Shown: positions 23,683-32,917 of the stretch, piece by piece | Layout: each line of letters opens with the position of its first letter | Numbering within the stretch: position 1 is the first letter of the stretch | NCBI GenBank assembly: GCA_030692045.1 | Contig: JAUYCX010000035.1 | Location: forward strand, 280,100 to 344,099 | From: Candidatus Omnitrophota bacterium | Lineage (GTDB): Bacteria; Omnitrophota; Gorgyraeia; JAUYCX01 | Direction of reading: 5' to 3' | Length of the DNA: 64,000 bases | The notes under the pieces: model-generated | The model's input: only the letters and a program-made list of their open reading frames with translations | What the model was told of the DNA's origin: nothing | Database searches by the model: none | Position numbers and translations under genes: made by a program

Positions 23683-26484
23683 TTAAGTTTTAAGAAATTT
23701 TCTTAAATAATGGGCAGTATGTGAGGCGGGATTCTTAATTAACTCCTCTGGGGAGCAACTGGCAACAAGCCCTCCGCCATCATCTCCGCCTTCTGGTCCT
23801 AAATCAATAATATAATCAGCGCATTTTATTACTTCCAGGTTATGCTCAATAACAATTACGCTATTTCCTCTATCCACCAGCCGTTGAAGCACTAACAATA
23901 ATTTATCAATGTCTGCAAAATGTAAACCTGTTGTTGGCTCATCCAGAATATACAAAGTCTTACCAGTTGCGCGATGGCTTAATTCTTTAGCTAACTTTAC
24001 TCTTTGCGCCTCTCCTCCGGAAAGGGTTGTGGCAGATTGACCTAACTGAATATAGCCTAATCCCACATCATTAATTGTAGAAAAAATTCCTCTAATAGCA
24101 GGTATATTCTCAAATAAACCTAAGGCCTGCTCAACTGGCATTTCCAAAACATCAGCGATAGATTTACCTTTAAACCGAACCTCTAATGTCTGTTCATTAA
24201 ATCGCTTACCAGCGCATACTTCACATTTAACATAAACATTAGGCAAAAAATGCATCTCTATCTTTTTAATGCCATCTCCCGTGCACGCTTCACATCTTCC
24301 GCCTTTAACATTAAAACTAAACCTTCCGGGTTTATAGCCCCGCACCCTTGATTCGGGCAAGCGGCTGAAAATTTCCCGAATATGGCTAAAAACTCCGGCA
24401 TAGGTGGCAGGGTTAGAGCGAGGAGTCCTGCCAATAGGTGTTTGGTCTACTACAATAACCTTATCAATATTTTCTGCGCCTTCAATTTTCTTATGTTTAC
24501 CCGGCCTTTCCTTAGATTTATAGATTTTCTTGGCTAAGCTTCGGTAAAGAATCTCATCAATAAGAGTGGATTTTCCAGAGCCAGATACGCCAGTTACACA
24601 AACAAAAATACCCAAGGGAATGGTCACATCAATATCTTTAAGATTGTGCTCAGATGCGCCAATTATGATTATATTTTTTTTATCCTTATAGTCTCTTCTT
24701 TTCTTAGGAATAGAGATTTTTAGCTCTCCTCTTAAATATTTTCCAGTAAGCGAAGAGCGGGATTTTAAAAGTTTAGTTAAGGTTCCTTGGCAAACCACCT
24801 TTCCTCCCTGCCTGCCTGCACCGGGGCCCAAATCAATAATATGATCAGCGCAACGAATAGTTGCCTCATCGTGCTCAACGACAATTAGGGTGTTACCCAA
24901 ATCACGAAGCGCAGTTAATGTAGAAAGAAGCTTCTTATTATCCTTTTGGTGTAGGCCTATGCTGGGCTCATCAAGAATATAAATTACACCCACCAAACCA
25001 GAGCCAACTTGCGAGGCAAGCCTTATTCTTTCTGCCTCACCGCCTGAGAGAGTTGAGCTTTTTCTCTCTAATGTCAAATAATCTAAGCCCACATCAATAC
25101 AAAACTTAAGACGCCTTACAATCTCCTTTAAAACTTCTTTGGCGATAATCTTCTTTTGTTCAGCTAAATTAAGCTGTTGAAAAAAATCCCTTGCCTCTTT
25201 TATAGACATTTGAGTTGTCTGCCGAATATTTTTTCCATTTATACGAATACTTAAGCTTTCCTTTTTTAATCTCGCGCCATTACATTCTGGGCAAGGCAAA
25301 ACCGACATAAATTTAGAAATCTCTTGTTTTAAATAGTCACTTTTTGTTTCTCTAAACAATCTTTCCAAATGTGGAATTACGCCCTCAAAAGTCCTTCCCC
25401 AAATTAGATCATCCGAGCCATAAAGCAGCATCTTTTGTTGAGCTTTGGTTAAATCATTAAAAAGCACTTCTAAACTAAAATTATGTAAGTTAGCAAATTC
25501 ACGAAGCATACCCCGATAATAAAGCATATAGCCTTTTCCTCCACGGCGCCAAGGCTCAATGGAACTTAAAACTGGTTTTGTTTTATCCGGAATAACCAAA
25601 TCTAGATCAAATTCCATTTTTGTGCCTAAGCCATTGCAAGCCAAACAAGCTCCGTATGGAGAATTAAAAGAAAAAATTCTTGGCTCAACCTCTTGAATAC
25701 TAATCCCGCAATAAGGGCAGGCGTATAATTCGCTAAATAAAATATCTTGTTTTTTATCCTCGATATTAATAATAATTGTACCTTTACTCATTTTTAGAGC
25801 AGTTTCAATTGAATCGGCAAGTCTATTCTTAATTTCAGGCCTTAAACTTAAGCGGTCAACCACAACCTCAATTTTATGGACTTTAAACTTTTCTAAGGAA
25901 AGTTTTTCTGTAGTTTCAAGAATCTTGCCATCAACCCTTATACGCGAAAAGCCAGCTTTCTCAACCTGCGAAGGAATATTACGGTATTCACCTTTTCTTC
26001 CAGCAACTAATGGTGAGAGAATATTTATTTTTGTTTCTTTAGGTAATTTTAAGACTTGTTCAACTATCTCTTGTGCTGATTGACGGCTGATTTTACGATT
26101 GCATTTATAGCAGAAAATTTCTCCCACGCGAGCAAATAAAAGTCTTAAATAATCATAAATTTCAGTTTGGGTTGCTACAGTTGAACGGGGATTTCCGCCG
26201 GCACTGCGCTGTTCAATGGAAATTGTAGGAGACAGGCCTTTAATATATTCCACGTTAGGCTTTTGCAGCTGCTCTAAAAATTGGCGCGCATAACTGGATA
26301 AACTCTCTACATAGCGATGCTGTCCCTCTGCATAGATTGTATCAAAGGCGAGGCTGGACTTTCCTGAGCCGCTTAAACCTGTGACAACCACAAGTTTGTT
26401 GCGGGGAATCTCTAGAGAAATATTTTTCAAATTGTGCTCTTTGGCATTTTTGATAATAATATTCTGAATCTTTTTATCAACCAT
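23683..26484 (-). CDS. uvrA: excinuclease ABC subunit A
   Basis: Damage-recognition ATPase of nucleotide excision repair. The 933 residues contain two ABC modules (Walker [12 protein letters not shown] near 36 and [11 protein letters not shown] near 645; signature [14 protein letters not shown] and [14 protein letters not shown]) and zinc-finger Cys pairs (CPYC, CEAC...CEVC). Length and domain order are normal. A second, broken copy of its N-terminal coding region lies 230 bases upstream. Confidence 0.97.
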   Translation of the reverse strand: MVDKKIQNIIIKNAKEHNLKNISLEIPRNKLVVVTGLSGSGKSSLAFDTIYAEGQHRYVESLSSYARQFLEQLQKPNVEYIKGLSPTISIEQRSAGGNPRSTVATQTEIYDYLRLLFARVGEIFCYKCNRKISRQSAQEIVEQVLKLPKETKINILSPLVAGRKGEYRNIPSQVEKAGFSRIRVDGKILETTEKLSLEKFKVHKIEVVVDRLSLRPEIKNRLADSIETALKMSKGTIIINIEDKKQDILFSELYACPYCGISIQEVEPRIFSFNSPYGACLACNGLGTKMEFDLDLVIPDKTKPVLSSIEPWRRGGKGYMLYYRGMLREFANLHNFSLEVLFNDLTKAQQKMLLYGSDDLIWGRTFEGVIPHLERLFRETKSDYLKQEISKFMSVLPCPECNGARLKKESLSIRINGKNIRQTTQMSIKEARDFFQQLNLAEQKKIIAKEVLKEIVRRLKFCIDVGLDYLTLERKSSTLSGGEAERIRLASQVGSGLVGVIYILDEPSIGLHQKDNKKLLSTLTALRDLGNTLIVVEHDEATIRCADHIIDLGPGAGRQGGKVVCQGTLTKLLKSRSSLTGKYLRGELKISIPKKRRDYKDKKNIIIIGASEHNLKDIDVTIPLGIFVCVTGVSGSGKSTLIDEILYRSLAKKIYKSKERPGKHKKIEGAENIDKVIVVDQTPIGRTPRSNPATYAGVFSHIREIFSRLPESRVRGYKPGRFSFNVKGGRCEACTGDGIKKIEMHFLPNVYVKCEVCAGKRFNEQTLEVRFKGKSIADVLEMPVEQALGLFENIPAIRGIFSTINDVGLGYIQLGQSATTLSGGEAQRVKLAKELSHRATGKTLYILDEPTTGLHFADIDKLLLVLQRLVDRGNSVIVIEHNLEVIKCADYIIDLGPEGGDDGGGLVASCSPEELIKNPASHTAHYLRKFLKT

Positions 26485-26513
26485 TTCTAAAATGACCCTT
26501 CTTAAATATAGCT

Positions 26514-26609
26514 TTAATTCTTAATCCCATAAATAATGTATTCTTGTTCTTCAGGAGTTAAATACGGATGCATGGGAATGGCGAGAACTTCCTCTGCTAC
26601 CTTTTCTGC
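26514..26609 (-). pseudogene. C-terminal remnant of a DegT/DnrJ-type aminotransferase
   Basis: In one frame 31 codons read AEKVAEEVLAIPMHPYLTPE and onward to a stop; an in-frame stop precedes them. The LAIPMHPYLTPEEQEYI pattern is the usual C-terminus of DegT/DnrJ/EryC1/StrS sugar aminotransferases. It has no start and no upstream body, so it is a leftover of a lost sugar-biosynthesis gene between the two uvrA starts. Confidence 0.6.
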
Positions 26610-26716
26610 TTATATTGCCTTTGCAGGTCGATGAAATTTATTTTCATGCTCTTATAACTTTATCGTTAGATTTATTATACTTTTTTTGGCAAACATTACA
26701 TTTACCAGAGCTTTTC

Positions 26717-26908
26717 TTAAGTTGCATTAGCTCCTATAGAGGCACTTTCTGCATAAATTGTATCAAAAGCAAGGCTAAACTTTCCAGAACCACTTAAACC
26801 GGTAACAACTACAAGTTTGTTGCGGGGAATTTCTAAGTTTATATTTTTTAGATTATGCTCTCTTGCCCCGTGAATAACAATAAGGCCGGCTTCTTGTCTA
26901 TTTCTCAT
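26717..26908 (-). pseudogene. truncated duplicate of the uvrA start
   Basis: Residues 9-55 of this 63-codon ORF ([20 protein letters not shown], then [22 protein letters not shown]) match UvrA residues ~9-55 almost exactly. The Walker A serine is changed (GKF instead of GKS) and the frame then drifts into unrelated sequence. It cannot be functional. Together with the DegT remnant it marks a past recombination or replacement event in front of uvrA. Confidence 0.8.
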
Positions 26909-27123
26909 TTTTAATTTTAAAAAAATAACTTTTGAAAAAATACATAATCAAATTAAATCTCTAATACTATATTTACTTTTTCTAATATTTATGAGGTTAA
27001 TTTAGCTTGACTCTATTTGATCGGATGGTTAAGCTAATATAATTTTGAATTACAATTTAATTATAATCAGCGGGGTTTCTAATCTTTTTGAAAGCATCTT
27101 AACAAAAAGTTGCAAAATGAATT
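26909..27123. other. AT-rich intergenic region
   Basis: About 215 bases of strongly AT-rich sequence between the uvrA remnant and the accessory cassette. I see no ORF and no convincing hairpin; it marks the edge of the AT-rich block that runs to about 31.6 kb. Confidence 0.5.
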
Positions 27124-27666
27124 TTAATAAGCACAAGATTTTCTGCCGAGCAGAATAAGCTTCAGAACTTCTAATAACCTTGCCATAATTAACACAGTGG
27201 AATTACCGATATAATATTTACCGTTTTTAAACATGATTTGGCCGTTTCTTAAAAGTCTTGCAATTCGAAGTTTAACTATATCCTTTGCATTGTAACGCAT
27301 AAGAATTTCATCCATTGAAAGACCGATAGGAGACTCCTTTAGCTCTCTTAATATTCTTATCCTTCTAGCTGTTTCGCCAAGATTGATAAAATGAAAATAA
27401 CAATAAGCGAAGCATATATATGTGATCAGATTAACTGAGAAAATGCCGCAAAAATATTTTAGCAAAATCAACTCTGTCATAAAATCACTTATGAATAAAG
27501 AGCCTAAAAAAATAAATCCTGCAAAGAATCCTAAAAATATAGAATTTAATAATCCTAATTTTGAATAGACCTTAAAACTAACAACCTGGGTTACCACATT
27601 AATGGCAAGACTTATAACGGGAATAAAAACATTCAAATAATTATTAGACATTGTAGATTTAACCAC
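27124..27666 (-). CDS. membrane protein with winged-helix-like C-terminal domain
   Basis: A 180-residue protein of unknown function. Residues 1-~95 contain about four membrane helices; residues ~100-160 (RIRILRELKESPIGLSMDEILMRY, then LRIARLLRNGQIMFKNGKYYI) look like a winged helix. The neighbouring 173-residue protein has the same layout, so the pair are probably divergent paralogues. They overlap by eight bases and follow a radical SAM gene in the same direction. Confidence 0.6.
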   Translation of the reverse strand: MVKSTMSNNYLNVFIPVISLAINVVTQVVSFKVYSKLGLLNSIFLGFFAGFIFLGSLFISDFMTELILLKYFCGIFSVNLITYICFAYCYFHFINLGETARRIRILRELKESPIGLSMDEILMRYNAKDIVKLRIARLLRNGQIMFKNGKYYIGNSTVLIMARLLEVLKLILLGRKSCAY

Positions 27667-28180
27667 CCTTTGGGGCGTTCAGCAATTTTCTAAAAAAGAT
27701 AAACATATTTGCCATAAACTCTCCTTTTTTAGTCAGCTTATATTTACCATTATCAAAATAGATAGCTTTATCGTTGACTAAGTCTTTTATCCTTGGTAAT
27801 AGCAAGAATTCATCAGCCATTATGTTATTTAACTTTTTTTCATCCATTCCATCTGGGGAAGAATTTGCAATGTTCAAAACAATAATAAATGATGGACTAT
27901 CTACTTCCACAGCTGAATAAGATGTAATATACGCAATGGCTAAGGAAAGATATAAAAGAAAAAACTGCAGGTACTCAGGCAATGTTTGCGGCACAGTTAT
28001 CCCAAAAAAAGAAACAGAGGAAAACTTCCTGAATATAAAAATATTAATAATAAAAACTACTAAAAAAATTCTTAACAAAGATATAGTTTGATTCTTTTTG
28101 GGCAAACTCACCTTCCAAATAATAAAGTGAATAAATAGAGCAAAACAAAATGTCATTATCCCAAATAAAAGTGCACTCAT
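27659..28180 (-). CDS. membrane protein with winged-helix-like C-terminal domain (paralogue)
   Basis: A 173-residue protein with about four membrane helices (to ~residue 95) and a C-terminal domain (VLNIANSSPDGMDEKKLNNI, then LVNDKAIYFDNGKYKLTKKG) that again fits a winged helix reading a wing of FDNGKYKLT. The shared NGKYxx wing links it to the protein at 27124-27666. Possible roles are sensing or scaffolding for the cassette's membrane glycolipid chemistry, but this is only a guess from position. Confidence 0.6.
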   Translation of the reverse strand: MSALLFGIMTFCFALFIHFIIWKVSLPKKNQTISLLRIFLVVFIINIFIFRKFSSVSFFGITVPQTLPEYLQFFLLYLSLAIAYITSYSAVEVDSPSFIIVLNIANSSPDGMDEKKLNNIMADEFLLLPRIKDLVNDKAIYFDNGKYKLTKKGEFMANMFIFFRKLLNAPKGG

Positions 28181-28221
28181 AATAATCTATCCCTAAGAAG
28201 AAAAATTGCTCACAAAAACTT

Positions 28222-29325
28222 TTAAACAAAATTCACATGCATGGGAGACTCTCCCTTTGGTTCTTCAAGGCTATCCCTTCCATGCTTTAAATCCCATAAG
28301 AACTCATTAACCTTATGCTGTAAGCATAGGCCTCCGCACATTGTCTTGGCATCGAACTTTTCAGATGATATAAGTCGTAATACCTCCCAATAACGCTCAC
28401 TTTTCCAAATTTCTTTAAAAGATTTATCTGCAATATTGCCGATATGGTATTTAGCATACTTTTCGTTAAATAACATGCCGCATGGAGCAACTAACCCTGA
28501 ACCAGAAAACTGCATTATGAAGGCAGGGCCATAGCAACGGCTGTATCTGCGTTTTCCTTCGCTTAGTATCTTGGACCATTTAACTGCAACTTTATACTCC
28601 CCTTTGGAATATTTCTCAGCTTCTTTAAGGATATCCACACACTTTTGATACTTAGAATAATCCACGCCTAAACTGCCTAATTCATCATCACTACAATGCT
28701 TAAAAATTACATAATCTGCACCCAATTCCCTACCAAGCTTTGCCAAAGGAATAACTTGATCGGCAAATTCTGGTAAAAATACCATCTGCAAACCAATAGT
28801 AACATTTAATTTTTTTTCTTTTTTAATCTTAACGCATTTTTTTATAATTCGGCTTACCATTTGGTAACATTTAGCATCACAACCATGAATCTTAGCATAT
28901 CTTTCTGGATCAGCTGCCGAAATATTAAAACGAATATATGTCAAGACAGGCAAAATTTCTTCTAGCCGATCTTCCTGTAAAAGATAACCATTAGTCCCAA
29001 CAGCCATATCGAGGCCATTGGCTTTCCCGCGATGAATAGCATCATAAAAATAAGGTGAGCAGGTACTTTCTCCATCGCTAACAAGACTTACCGCCTTAAC
29101 ACCGATTTCTGCTGCGTCGTCTAAAAATCGGAATATTACATCCCTTGTCATTTTCTTCTCATCATTTGCCTGTAACGTTCCATAACAATAAATGCACCTA
29201 TAGGTGCACCTGCGTGTTAAAGAACAGTCGATAGTGATGGGTGGTATTCTCTCACCTTTTAACCAAGCCTCAATTAGTTTTTTATGCCATAATAATTTAT
29301 GGCCATCGAAAATTAACTCGCCCAT
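28222..29325 (-). CDS. radical SAM protein with SPASM-type C-terminus
   Basis: A 367-residue enzyme. The cluster motif is C40-x3-C44-x2-C47 in RRCTYRCIYCYG. C-terminal cysteines in RCYGPAFIMQF, VAPCGML and MCGGLCLQHK suggest a SPASM/Twitch auxiliary cluster. Family members modify peptides or sugar and lipid precursors; the substrate here is not evident. It lies 50 bases after a family-2 glycosyltransferase and just before two membrane/winged-helix genes, so a role in an envelope glycan or lipid pathway is plausible. Confidence 0.85.
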   Translation of the reverse strand: MGELIFDGHKLLWHKKLIEAWLKGERIPPITIDCSLTRRCTYRCIYCYGTLQANDEKKMTRDVIFRFLDDAAEIGVKAVSLVSDGESTCSPYFYDAIHRGKANGLDMAVGTNGYLLQEDRLEEILPVLTYIRFNISAADPERYAKIHGCDAKCYQMVSRIIKKCVKIKKEKKLNVTIGLQMVFLPEFADQVIPLAKLGRELGADYVIFKHCSDDELGSLGVDYSKYQKCVDILKEAEKYSKGEYKVAVKWSKILSEGKRRYSRCYGPAFIMQFSGSGLVAPCGMLFNEKYAKYHIGNIADKSFKEIWKSERYWEVLRLISSEKFDAKTMCGGLCLQHKVNEFLWDLKHGRDSLEEPKGESPMHVNFV

Positions 29326-29375
29326 TTCAAGAATTCTTTTGTCTAATTATTTTCTTTAGAAATGAATTATAAACC

Positions 29376-30146
29376 TTATCTTCTTATAGCTGTTAATGAA
29401 TCGCTGGAAAAATTTCCAGTTTGCTTCTTATCCTTTTTAGAATAATAATCTTTTACTAACTTAAGATATCCTTTGATTACCTGAATCAAAGATGGAAATG
29501 TTACGGCCTTGGAAACACCACCGATTCTCTTTCTAAGCTTATATGGAACCTCAGCAAAAAGATAGCCCGTTTTTACTGCTCTGATCAAAATATCTGTTTG
29601 AAAAAAGAAACCGCTGCTTTTATGGTCTATCCCATCTAAAATGGATTTTCTATAAAGAACCGTTCCGTTGGTATAATTAAAGTTGACTAAAAAGGTTGTA
29701 TTAATAATAACCCGATAAATAAGAGAAAGAATATTTCTAAAAATAGGTCTGACTTCTCTGTTAAAAATAAAAGGAATGACGATATCTACATGTTCAAGTA
29801 ATCTATAATAACGAAGCGTCTCGTTAGGATCGTTCTCGTTATCTCCGGGAAGCATAACAACGATATTGCCTTTTGCATATTCCACGCCTTCCCAGAATGA
29901 GATACCCAGACCCATTGGTTTTTCATGCCTTATAACGCGAATCTTGTCTGAATTTTTTTTTCTTTTCTGTTCAATAAACTCCTGAGTGCGGTCAAAACTA
30001 CCATCGTTAACAACAATAATTTCTCCGTCAATTTTAAAGGAATCAAAAGCATCTAATGTGCTTGAAATTGCATCGGAAATATTTAATTCTTCGTTAAGCG
30101 CGGGCATAATGACACTTAATTTCTTTTTATTGAGTTCTCCTGTCAT
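29376..30146 (-). CDS. family 2 glycosyltransferase, dolichol-phosphate-mannose synthase type
   Basis: A 256-residue protein with VIMPALNEELNI at the start, VVNDGSFDRT near 47 and a DxD-like PGDNEND metal site near 95. The RKSILDGIDHKSSGFFFQTD stretch resembles polyprenyl-phosphate glycosyltransferases that make lipid-linked sugar donors. That product would suit the GT-C membrane enzyme encoded just upstream. Its start codon overlaps the stop of a coding remnant by ATGA. Confidence 0.85.
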   Translation of the reverse strand: MTGELNKKKLSVIMPALNEELNISDAISSTLDAFDSFKIDGEIIVVNDGSFDRTQEFIEQKRKKNSDKIRVIRHEKPMGLGISFWEGVEYAKGNIVVMLPGDNENDPNETLRYYRLLEHVDIVIPFIFNREVRPIFRNILSLIYRVIINTTFLVNFNYTNGTVLYRKSILDGIDHKSSGFFFQTDILIRAVKTGYLFAEVPYKLRKRIGGVSKAVTFPSLIQVIKGYLKLVKDYYSKKDKKQTGNFSSDSLTAIRR

Positions 30147-30271
30147 AAAGTTCTCTCCATTGCCACCATAACATCTGTAGAATCTTTATAAAATTTCTTT
30201 TCCAACTCGGCACTACTTAGTGTTGTTGTACCGGCCAGATTAACAAACTGGAAATCCGATTTTAAATAACA
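30143..30271 (-). pseudogene. coding remnant upstream of the glycosyltransferase
   Basis: About 42 open codons (reading KSDFQFVNLAGTTTLSSAEL and on to MVAMERTL, stop) with no start codon in the usual place and a stop just upstream. The stop overlaps the glycosyltransferase ATG, as in a true operon pair, so this looks like the decayed 3' end of a former upstream gene. The FVNLAGTTTL stretch faintly resembles heptosyltransferases; I would not name it. Confidence 0.35.
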
Positions 30272-30383
30272 CTATATCTTGTTGTGAATTCTGCCCAATA
30301 TGTTTTACGCAATTACTGCGTTACACCAACGCTTGCCATTCATTATTGCTCTAGAATCCGCTTCTGTTTTTCCTGGGTTAATT

Positions 30384-31622
30384 TTATGGAATAAACCTTA
30401 AGTCTTTTAAAAGATTCCAACTGATGGGGTCATAGATATTTTTAAAATAAAACAAATTTATAAAATTAAAATAATCTATCAAACATAATATTAAGACTAT
30501 TGATAATCCCATTTTAGAAATTCTTATTTTTTTTAAAGTCTCAAAGATAAATAAAACAGCGAAAAGCCTGATAGGCGTATCTAAATATATAGCATAACGG
30601 ACGTTCTTATTAAAATCAAAGCTACTTAGAAGTGCAAAAATAACCAGAAACATCAATAAGAAATACAGTATCTTACAATCCTTATGAAATTGCTGATCCG
30701 TGATAGCTAAAAAGAAAAAAGCCAAACCCAAAAGCGTCGTAACTGGAGATATACATAGGAAATCGACAATATAACGAAACCAAGGACCTCTACAGAAGAA
30801 AATAGAATACTCGTTTATAGCCGGTGATTGCAAATTATTAGAAATCATTCTGACAAGAAGCGTGGCGCTCTGAGAAACAATAAGCCATATTAGTGAAACA
30901 CAAAATATAGGGATGGTGGCAATAAAAAAAAGATATCCCCAGCCGAAAGATTTATCATAAAAACATTTATATATCACAAAAAATAAAATGAAAAAAATAA
31001 TAAAAATGACAAACTGTTCTTTAATCAATAGTGAATATGCAAAACATGCTTGGAAAAGAATAAATTTGATTAACCTTTTTTCCGTTAAAAAATCAAGAAA
31101 CAGCCATATTGAAAGAGAAATAAAAAAGTTACCAACGCTATCTGTTAAGGCTCTCTTAGCCATTGCCATCATTAAAGGTGAAGAAGAAATCAACAAAACT
31201 AAAGAAATAGCAACTTGCCAACCAAAATATTTCTTAGAAAAAATGAGTGTAATCAGTAAGGATAAAACAAAAAAAATAAAAGAAAGATATGCCAGAGACC
31301 TGAAACTCGAACCGACAATCTTAAACCAGAGAGATGATATTAAAAAATAACCTACCCTCAAGGGGCTAGGCCAGAACCAGCGTTCTTTTGAATCTAAATG
31401 TTCTTTAAGAAGGTGGGGATAACTAAGGATACCATTCAGAGCAAGGTACTTTGAATAAATAAAATAACATCCCTCATCTGCTTTTTTTGCAAAGAAATCC
31501 TCTTTTGGCATACAAAATAAAACAGTGAAAAGGTTTAATATAAAAAAAATTGTCAATATAATATAGCCGATTCTTCTAACATCCATAAAAATTATTCTGT
31601 GAAGCAATTGTGAATATTTCAT
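30384..31622 (-). CDS. GT-C type membrane glycosyltransferase (PMT/ArnT-like)
   Basis: A 412-residue protein with about ten to twelve membrane helices. The first extracytoplasmic loop holds an acidic pair (KKADEGCYF) where GT-C enzymes have their catalytic/metal-binding Asp/Glu, followed by WPSPLRVGYFL. This is the architecture of polyprenyl-phosphate-sugar dependent transferases such as ArnT and PMT. It is the first gene of the cassette that ends at 27.1 kb. Acceptor unknown. Confidence 0.7.
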   Translation of the reverse strand: MKYSQLLHRIIFMDVRRIGYIILTIFFILNLFTVLFCMPKEDFFAKKADEGCYFIYSKYLALNGILSYPHLLKEHLDSKERWFWPSPLRVGYFLISSLWFKIVGSSFRSLAYLSFIFFVLSLLITLIFSKKYFGWQVAISLVLLISSSPLMMAMAKRALTDSVGNFFISLSIWLFLDFLTEKRLIKFILFQACFAYSLLIKEQFVIFIIFFILFFVIYKCFYDKSFGWGYLFFIATIPIFCVSLIWLIVSQSATLLVRMISNNLQSPAINEYSIFFCRGPWFRYIVDFLCISPVTTLLGLAFFFLAITDQQFHKDCKILYFLLMFLVIFALLSSFDFNKNVRYAIYLDTPIRLFAVLFIFETLKKIRISKMGLSIVLILCLIDYFNFINLFYFKNIYDPISWNLLKDLRFIP

Positions 31623-31642
31623 TAATCAGTGAATAATTATCA

Positions 31643-31698
31643 AAATGACCCCCGCCGTCCGCCAAGAATTGTGGCGGACAAAGCTGCGGGGGTCATTT
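31643..31698. repeat. nested palindrome, possible terminator
   Basis: Outer arms AAATGACCCCCGC (31643-31655) and GCGGGGGTCATTT (31686-31698) are perfect; inside lie GTCCGCCA and TGGCGGAC. It follows the small repeat protein gene at 31713 and could end its transcript. The inner core is the same dispersed GTCCGCCA/TGGCGGAC repeat seen at 7.64, 32.06 and 52.55 kb. Confidence 0.65.
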
Positions 31699-31712
31699 CT
31701 TTAACCTTTGTA

Positions 31713-31952
31713 TTACCTTTTCTTCCTCTTTCCGCCCCTAACCATCTTAGCGCTGGAGATATCTCCCTTCTTGTCGATAAAGTATAAGTAACCTGATTTT
31801 TTCTTAATTCCAACCTTGGCAACTTTCTCAGGACTACCGCCTTTCTTCTTGCCTCTTGCCATTTTGGCGCGGGAAACATCGCCATGCTTATCCACAAAAT
31901 AAAGATAACCCTTTGCCTTTTTTACTCCTACCTTTGCTACCTTCTCTGCCAT
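31713..31952 (-). CDS. small basic two-repeat protein
   Basis: Start chosen at the Met reading MAEKVAKVGVKK, 8 bases after a GGGGGTG ribosome site; an upstream ATG adds 18 residues without support. The 79 residues are two copies of a ~36-residue unit: EKVAKVG(V/I)KK-x2-GYLYF(V/I)DK-x-GD(V/I)S-x-AKM-x-RG, ending in a Lys/Arg-rich tail. I do not recognise a named domain. The unit has a strand-rich look with a conserved GYLYFxDKxGD core; the basic charge would suit nucleic acid or ribosome binding. Confidence 0.65.
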   Translation of the reverse strand: MAEKVAKVGVKKAKGYLYFVDKHGDVSRAKMARGKKKGGSPEKVAKVGIKKKSGYLYFIDKKGDISSAKMVRGGKRKKR

Positions 31953-31970
31953 TTTATTTTCACCCCCTTT

Positions 31971-32082
31971 CAATGAGCACTTGATACTTGACATTTTCAA
32001 TGTCAAGTATCAATCTTCTTTTGAATCGCACCTTCGTTTGTGCGAATTGAATCCGCCAAGATTTGTGGCGGATTCTATTATG
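31971..32082. repeat. TTCG...CTCATT palindromic element with two inner hairpins
   Basis: On the minus strand the element runs from TTCAATTCGCAC to GTGCTCATTG. Inside is a near-ideal hairpin with 15-base arms (31981-31995 and 31999-32013; TTGATACTTGACATT and its complement). Next to it GAATCCGCCA...TGGCGGATTC (32049-32073) forms another perfect hairpin. It separates the small repeat protein from nadX. Confidence 0.65.
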
Positions 32083-32917
32083 TCCCTACCTTTACTGCTT
32101 CCAAAATATTTTTTAAAGCCGCAACAGCTGATAAAGCCGCCAAAAAACTCGTTTTGGGATTATCAGCGAATGCAACATTTTCTGTGCGCGTAAATATTTT
32201 TCCGGATTCAGCAAAAATCTCTATCTCATGAATATTATTTTTATATTCCGGAGATGTAATTATACGCACAGTTATTTTTTTCTTGTCACGACTTGCTAAA
32301 CTTAAAGTGGCAGCAACATTTATATTTTGCGGAAAAAGTCTCAACGCAGTATCAACATCTCCTTCAAAGATTGAAGTTTCTGTCTCTATATGTTCGAGAT
32401 TTATGTTTCTCTTGAGCACATACGCAACGCCAATAAATGCCGACGGAGGCTTTCGGGTTGTAAGAATAATCTTTTCTATCTTGGATAAGGAGGCTGCCTT
32501 TATGGCATCTATGCCTGCAATTGCACCAGAAGGAATATAAATCCGGCAGCCTCTGGCTCTGGCTTGTTCAAATAAAGCTTTTGAATCAATTAATCCTCCT
32601 ACACTCATAACAAGGCAATCCTTTTTAGCTAAAATCGAACTTTTGACCACCTCCCTAACAACAGAGGCTGAAGCTGCCTCTATAACCAAGTCGCATCTTT
32701 TGACTAAATCTTCCAAAGAAATTGCTGCTATTTTTTTCTTCCCTAAAGCACTGCTTAATGCATAGGCCTTATCCAAACTTATATCAAATAAACCACAAAG
32801 ATTTGCTTTATCGCCAAAGTTTGCATCGATTTCTTTTGCCAAATAAGAACCAATTGCGCCACAACCAACTATTCCAATTCTGTTTTTTTTCTTCCTTAGC
32901 ATTTTAAGCTCTAACAA
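32078..32917 (-). CDS. nadX: L-aspartate dehydrogenase
   Basis: Oxidises aspartate to iminoaspartate, the substrate of NadA in NAD synthesis. The 279-residue protein has a Rossmann motif (IGIVGCGAIGSYLA), the PSGAIAGIDAIKAA active-site segment, NINVAATLSLA and the C-terminal NPKTSFLAALSAVAAL signature of the family. It overlaps panC by 14 bases in the cofactor gene cluster. NadA/NadC are not in the window. Confidence 0.9.
   Translation of the reverse strand: MLELKMLRKKKNRIGIVGCGAIGSYLAKEIDANFGDKANLCGLFDISLDKAYALSSALGKKKIAAISLEDLVKRCDLVIEAASASVVREVVKSSILAKKDCLVMSVGGLIDSKALFEQARARGCRIYIPSGAIAGIDAIKAASLSKIEKIILTTRKPPSAFIGVAYVLKRNINLEHIETETSIFEGDVDTALRLFPQNINVAATLSLASRDKKKITVRIITSPEYKNNIHEIEIFAESGKIFTRTENVAFADNPKTSFLAALSAVAALKNILEAVKVGT

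Noticed and set aside
31640..31897. 85-codon ORF overlapping the small repeat protein
   Set aside because: It is a shadow frame of the repeat protein and runs through a palindrome; no ribosome site and no recognisable composition.
32078..32917. nadX read as a 2-dehydropantoate reductase because it is next to panC
   Set aside because: The GAIAGIDAIKAA and C-terminal NPKTSFLAALSAVAAL motifs are those of aspartate dehydrogenase, and the pantoate reductase motifs are missing.
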